A DNA stretch of 64,000 bases, taken from contig CP136063.1 in the NCBI GenBank assembly GCA_032622095.1, forward strand, positions 10,893,814 to 10,957,813. Reading direction: 5' to 3'. The number at the start of each line of letters is the position of its first letter. Position 1 is the first letter of the stretch. This DNA comes from Siphonodentalium dalli. Lineage: Eukaryota; Mollusca; Scaphopoda; Gadilida; Siphonodentaliidae. The position numbers and the translations under genes were made by a program. Under the pieces are notes generated by a model. The model did no database searches, was not told the origin of the DNA, and saw only the letters and a program-made list of their open reading frames with translations. Positions 59,601-64,000 of the stretch are shown piece by piece.

Positions 59601-61270
59601 TACAGGCCACATGATATATTACAGGCCACATGATATATTACAGGCTACATGATATATTACAAGCCACATGATATATTACAGGCCCCATGATATATTACAG
59701 GCCACATGATATATTACAGGCCCCATGATATACCACAGGCCCCATGATATATTACAGGCCCCATGATATATTACAAGCCACATGATATATCACTAGCTAC
59801 ATGATATATTACAAGCCCCATGATATATTACAAGCCCCCTGATATATTACAGGCCCCATAATATATTACAGTCCACATGATATATTACAAGCCACATGAT
59901 ATATCACAAGCCACATGATATATTACAAGCCACATGATATATTACAAGCCACATGATATATTACAGGCCCCATGATATATTACAAGCCACATGATATATT
60001 ACAAGCCACATGATATATCACAAGCTACATGATATATTACAAGTCGCATGATATATCACAAGCCCCATGCTATATTACAAGCCACATGATTTATTACAAA
60101 CCACATGATATATTACAAGCCCCATGATATATTACAAGCCCCATGATATATTCCAAGCCCCATGATATATAACAAGCCACATGATATATCACAAGCCCCA
60201 TGATACATTACAAGCCACATGATATATTACAAGCCACGTGATATATTACAAGCCCCGTGACATATCACAAGCCCCATGATATATCACAAGCCCCATGATA
60301 TATTACAAGCCCCATGATATATCACAAGCCCCATGATATATAACAAGCCCCATGATATATTACAAGCCCCATGATATATTGCAAGCCCCATGATATGTAA
60401 CAAGCCACATGATATATCACAAGCCCCATGATATATTTCAAGCCACATGCTATATTACAAGCCACATGATATATCACAAGCCCCATTATATATTACAAGC
60501 CACACGATATATTACAAGCCCCATGATATATTACAAGCCACATGATATATTACAAACCACATGATATATTACAAGCCACATGATATAGTACAGGCCCCAT
60601 GATATATTACAAGCCACATGATTTATTACAATCCACATGATATATTACAAGCCCCATGATATATCACAAGCCCCATGATATATTGCAAGCCCCATGATAT
60701 ATAACAAGCCACATGATATATCACAAGCCCCATGATACATTACAAGCCACATGATATATTACAAGCCACGTGATATATTACAAGCCCCGTGACATATCAC
60801 AAGCCCCATGATATATCACAAGCCCCATGATATATTACAAGCCCCATGATATATCACAAGCCCCATGATATATAACAAGCCCCATGATATATTACAAGCC
60901 ACGTGATATATTACTAGCCCCATGATAAATTGCAAGCCCCATGATATATTGCAAGCCCCATGATATGTAACAAGCCACATGATATATCACAAGCCCCATG
61001 ATATATTTCAAGCCACATGCTATATTACAAGCCACATGATATATCACAAGCCCCATTATATATTACAAGCCACACGATATATTACAAGCCCCATGATATA
61101 TTACAAGCCACATGATATATTACAAACCACATGATATATTACAAGCCACATGATATAGTACAGGCCCCATGATATATTACAATCCCCATGATATATTACA
61201 AGCCACACGATATATTACAAGCCCCATGATATATTACAAGCCCCATGATATATAACAAGCCCCATGATAT
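53631..61270. repeat. 19-bp AT-rich satellite array with higher-order copies
   Basis: About 400 copies of AAGCCACATGATATATCAC and its main variants AGGCCCCATGATATATTAC and AAGCYACATGATATATTAC. Rare one- or two-base losses (TTACAGCCCATG) and ATATAACAAG forms shift phase. A block of about 2.8 kb is duplicated: AATCCACATG at 53,916 and 56,703, ATAGATTACAAGTCGC at 54,401 and 57,188, and GGCCCCATAATATATTACAG at 54,561 and 57,348 all sit 2,787 bp apart, with a further related block 2,504 bp on. A 532-bp (28-unit) duplication lies near 60,202/60,734. The left edge lies inside a decayed ORF and the right edge is at ATGATATGTTTTG. Non-coding. Confidence 0.97.
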
Positions 61271-61769
61271 GTTTTGATTAATGTATTTCAAGTTCCAAAC
61301 TAACAACAGAAAGAAAAAAAGAAAATTGTAACAAAATAAAAAAAAGTATTGCCTAACCGTATTATAACGATTTGACGGTGAACTCGTTTGGTTACGTTAT
61401 AAATCTTGAATTTCTCAGATACACTGAAATGACTGCCTAACCATATTATAACGATTTGGCGGTGAACTCGTTTGCTTACGTTATGAATCTAGGATAGCTC
61501 AGATTCCCAGAAATTACGATTGACCTACAGTATACACGATTTGGGTACATTCTTTTGATAACCGGTTGTGTATGGAGTGTAAATAGTAAATAGTCCGCGA
61601 CATAAGACTTATACGTGTGAATCCTATATGGTAGGAATATATAAACTGATTTAAACCCTCACGCGAGTGCTTTGTCCTTGGTTCCTCAGTTACGCTAACG
61701 TATGGCCATATAACTAAGTTTCAGATGTATAACCAATTCACATATACACCACCATATATAACTTACTTT
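61271..61769. repeat. Satellite flank with an 84-bp direct repeat
   Basis: GCCTAACCGTATTATAACGA, then GGTGAACTCGTTTG and TTACGTTATRAATCT, starts at 61,351 and again at 61,435. The rest (61,510-61,769) is AT-rich with nothing recognised. An A-rich run (GAAAGAAAAAAAGAAAA) follows the satellite end. Confidence 0.7.
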
Positions 61770-62047
61770 TTAAAGGTGGATTATCTCTTTGTAAACATGT
61801 ATTATATAGTTACCAGGGTATAACATATAAGATTTGAATCGAAGACTTGTCCGGAAATGCTTCTATCGATTAATATTAATTTTATTTCGAATATTTTCTT
61901 GTCTAAAAAGGTGTGTTTGTTCAGCTAACGAACAATAGTGGTTACTGTTAACAGAGACCAGAAATTTTATTTAACAATTTTGTCACAAATACACGTTATT
62001 GATACTTACTAGCGCTTATATATGTGGAACAAAACAATACAACCCGT
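61770..62047. mobile_element. TTAA palindromic element, copy 3 (half only)
   Basis: TTAA at 61,770-61,773 is followed by AGGTGGATTATCTC and then the same half as the left part of copy 1 (TTGTAAACATGTATTATATA; TTGAATCGAAGACT; GTCCGGAAATGCTTCTATCG; AACAATAGTGGTTACTGTTA). Similarity stops near 62,045 at AACAAAACAATACAACC, about the middle of the complete copies. The other terminus is absent. Confidence 0.8.
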
Positions 62048-62091
62048 ACAGAAACTTCACGTATGATTTGGGTAGAAACACGTTAGAGCAC

Positions 62092-62450
62092 CTTAGAATT
62101 ATGTTAGTTTTATGTCCTAATTGGCTGGGCTAACTTAGATCGTGTATGAAAGCAGATCGCTCATTTCAATGCAGCAACTTTGAACCGGCTGTCGACGTAA
62201 ACCACGTTAGAATTATGTTAGAAATCTGTCCTTTATTCTTTTCACCAACTCCTTACTTATAAGATTTAGCAGAATTCTCTAAGTCCGGCTTTCTAACGTC
62301 AGTGCACATTAGAATTATGTTAGAAATCTGTCCTTTATACTTTTGATCAAGTCCTGTTTGCTAAGATTTAGCAGAATTCTCTAAGTCAGACTTTCTAACA
62401 TCAGTGCATGTTAGAATTATGTTAGAAATCTGTCCTTATACTATTTACAG
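62092..62450. repeat. About 102-bp tandem repeat, 3-4 copies
   Basis: TTAGAATTATGTTAGAAATC with TGTCCTTTA begins at 62,207, 62,309 and 62,411, with a diverged first copy at 62,092. Shared segments include AGATTTAGCAGAATTCTCTA and CTTTCTAACRTCAGTGCA. Non-coding. Confidence 0.85.
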
Positions 62451-64000
62451 ATCTACTTCTACTTTTTTTTAATTATTGGAATTTTCTAAGTCCAACTAAG
62501 AAAATTTACTTATAAATGAGTAAAAAAAAAATTACTCTATTTTTACTCACGAATAAATTATTTTATTGAAGAATATAAATCACAAATAATTTAAAGTACA
62601 GATTGCTAAGTATCATAATTATATATAGAACCTGCAGTTGTGAACCCATTCTGTTATTCAATAGTTTTATTTTAGTATCAGATTCAAGAATTTCTTCTTG
62701 AATCATGAATTTTGAAATCTTGAATCCTTATATTATATTATATCCGCAAAAACTGGTTCTATTGGTTGCACGGTTTGAATTTTCAAACGTTGGCATTCGT
62801 GACATAACTGATCAACTATTGAGAGTATGTAGGAAACAAATTAATATGTGCTAATTGAGTACTCTCTCAAACACCATGGTAAAAAAATGTTCTTAAATTA
62901 TATCTATCTCAAATGACAGTGCAAACATAAATGCGAATTTCGTCTAACGAACAACCACTCACTTCATAAATGTATATTGCTATCTTAGTGCGGTGTCGGA
63001 AGAGCGTATTTTCGGTCCAGCAACAGACGATCACAGACTCATGTTCAAGCCAGATTTTTTTCCTCACAGTATAGAATTATCCCTCTTTGGTGTCAATCTT
63101 CTCCGTCTGACAGACGTGATCGACGTTAAATTGCCACCAGTCCACAGCTGTACCGGCGCAGGAATAAATCAACTGTACCAATTCATTTAAATACTCATAA
63201 GTTAACAAGAGAATATATATATATATATATATCTCTTTTTTTTAAACTGTTTCTTGAACTGATCTGCCCTGAATGATATAAACTTATAGTACTAGCTGGT
63301 GCCGGTGTTCTGCTTAATAAGTACGTCCTGCCAGATAAGTCAATATTTCTAATAATAGTAACGTGGATGTATAGCCCCGCCCTCGGAGAAATATCGCTGC
63401 AATTACGACATGGTCGTTTGGCGTTGCCTAGTCAATAAATTTGTAGTGTATGACGTACTACGCACACCATATCGAAAAAATGCTTCCGTGATCTGATTTT
63501 TGAAACGTTTTTACGCGAATAAAGGTTTAAAATCAACTCCCCGGGCAAATTTCTTCGTATTGGGGACAGGGAATGTGTTTATACATATGGCATCGCTGTT
63601 GATAAGAATAAATTCACATTTATGCAATGACTAGACCTACCCTAACTTATGATGTCGATTAATAAATATGGCCCATCGATTGCTAATTATGGCAAAATAA
63701 TTAAATGCTTCTGAGAATTTAGCATTGAATGAGAAAACAAAGGTTATTACCCCCCCCCCCCCACCACCACCATTGTTGATAACTACTGTATTTTTGGCTA
63801 TATTACATTCTTTGAATGGTCGTATAGGCTATAGGCTATATTAGCCTATATATAATTATCACGATAACCCCTTCGGTGGCTACATGCATCACAATGAATG
63901 TGCATTGATACACAGGAAGAATCACAACCAGTTTTGAATACGTTACTAAATTGCTTTAACAAATTCGTAACAATGGATTGGTCAAGTACGCTTGTATTAA
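62451..64000. other. AT-rich intergenic DNA with microsatellites
   Basis: No gene recognised. There is an (AT)n run at about 63,204-63,229, a C14 run with (CCA)n at about 63,750-63,770, and GGCTATAGGCTATATTAGCC near 63,826. A 65-codon open stretch at 62,993-63,190 starts at GTG, has no ATG of its own before mid-frame and shows no motif. Confidence 0.6.

Noticed and set aside
62993-63190. 65-codon ORF near the right end
   Set aside because: It starts at GTG, is short, and has no motif or supporting context.

Overview
The window is nuclear DNA from an animal, probably a marine lophotrochozoan such as a mollusc. The evidence is long satellite arrays, arrays of C2H2 zinc fingers with TGDRP/TGDKP linkers, transposable-element debris of animal type, AT-rich intergenic DNA and no operon structure. 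The taxon is an inference from protein style, not from a marker gene. No rRNA, tRNA or CRISPR was recognised.

Layout. (1) 1-23,100 is one GC-rich, CpG-dense satellite with a basic unit of about 65-67 bp. It shows larger segmental copies at offsets of 3,815 bp, about 2.8-3.2 kb and about 5.19 kb. It is open at the left edge. (2) 23,100-40,200 is a zinc-finger neighbourhood. It holds two minus-strand C2H2 ORFs (26,814-27,767 with 10 fingers; 38,972-40,162 with 13 fingers), each trailed by decayed fingers, plus zinc-finger debris at 23.1-24.5 kb (partly a large inverted repeat) and 30.3-30.5 kb. Between them lie palindromic non-autonomous DNA elements (a TTAA-flanked family present three times, a 670-bp foldback and a roughly 1-kb element), several tandem repeats and a Gag-like ORF fragment cut by one of the TTAA elements. 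(3) 40,600-47,150 holds remains of coding elements: a coiled-coil ORF, a frameshifted CxxC...CxxC exon, and a long Gag-like pseudogene with a capsid-like region broken by many frameshifts and stops, with no pol visible. (4) 47,960-49,101 is a hAT-like element with an 8-bp target duplication. (5) 49,459-50,907 is an intact 482-codon tyrosine-recombinase ORF (Crypton/DUF3504 type) with all expected catalytic residues, followed by a 178-bp palindrome. (6) 51,329-53,630 is a decayed LINE-like ORF with SGNH-hydrolase and PHD-finger parts. It runs straight into (7) a 7.6-kb array of a 19-bp AT-rich satellite (53,631-61,270). (8) 61,271-64,000 is AT-rich flank with a third TTAA-element copy and short tandem repeats.

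The only ORFs that look intact enough to encode protein today are the two zinc-finger ORFs and the tyrosine recombinase. The rest is repeats and decaying mobile elements, as expected for a pericentromeric or otherwise repeat-rich accessory region. The zinc-finger ORFs could be part of a rapidly turning-over DNA-binding family that coexists with these repeats, but nothing here shows that they bind them.
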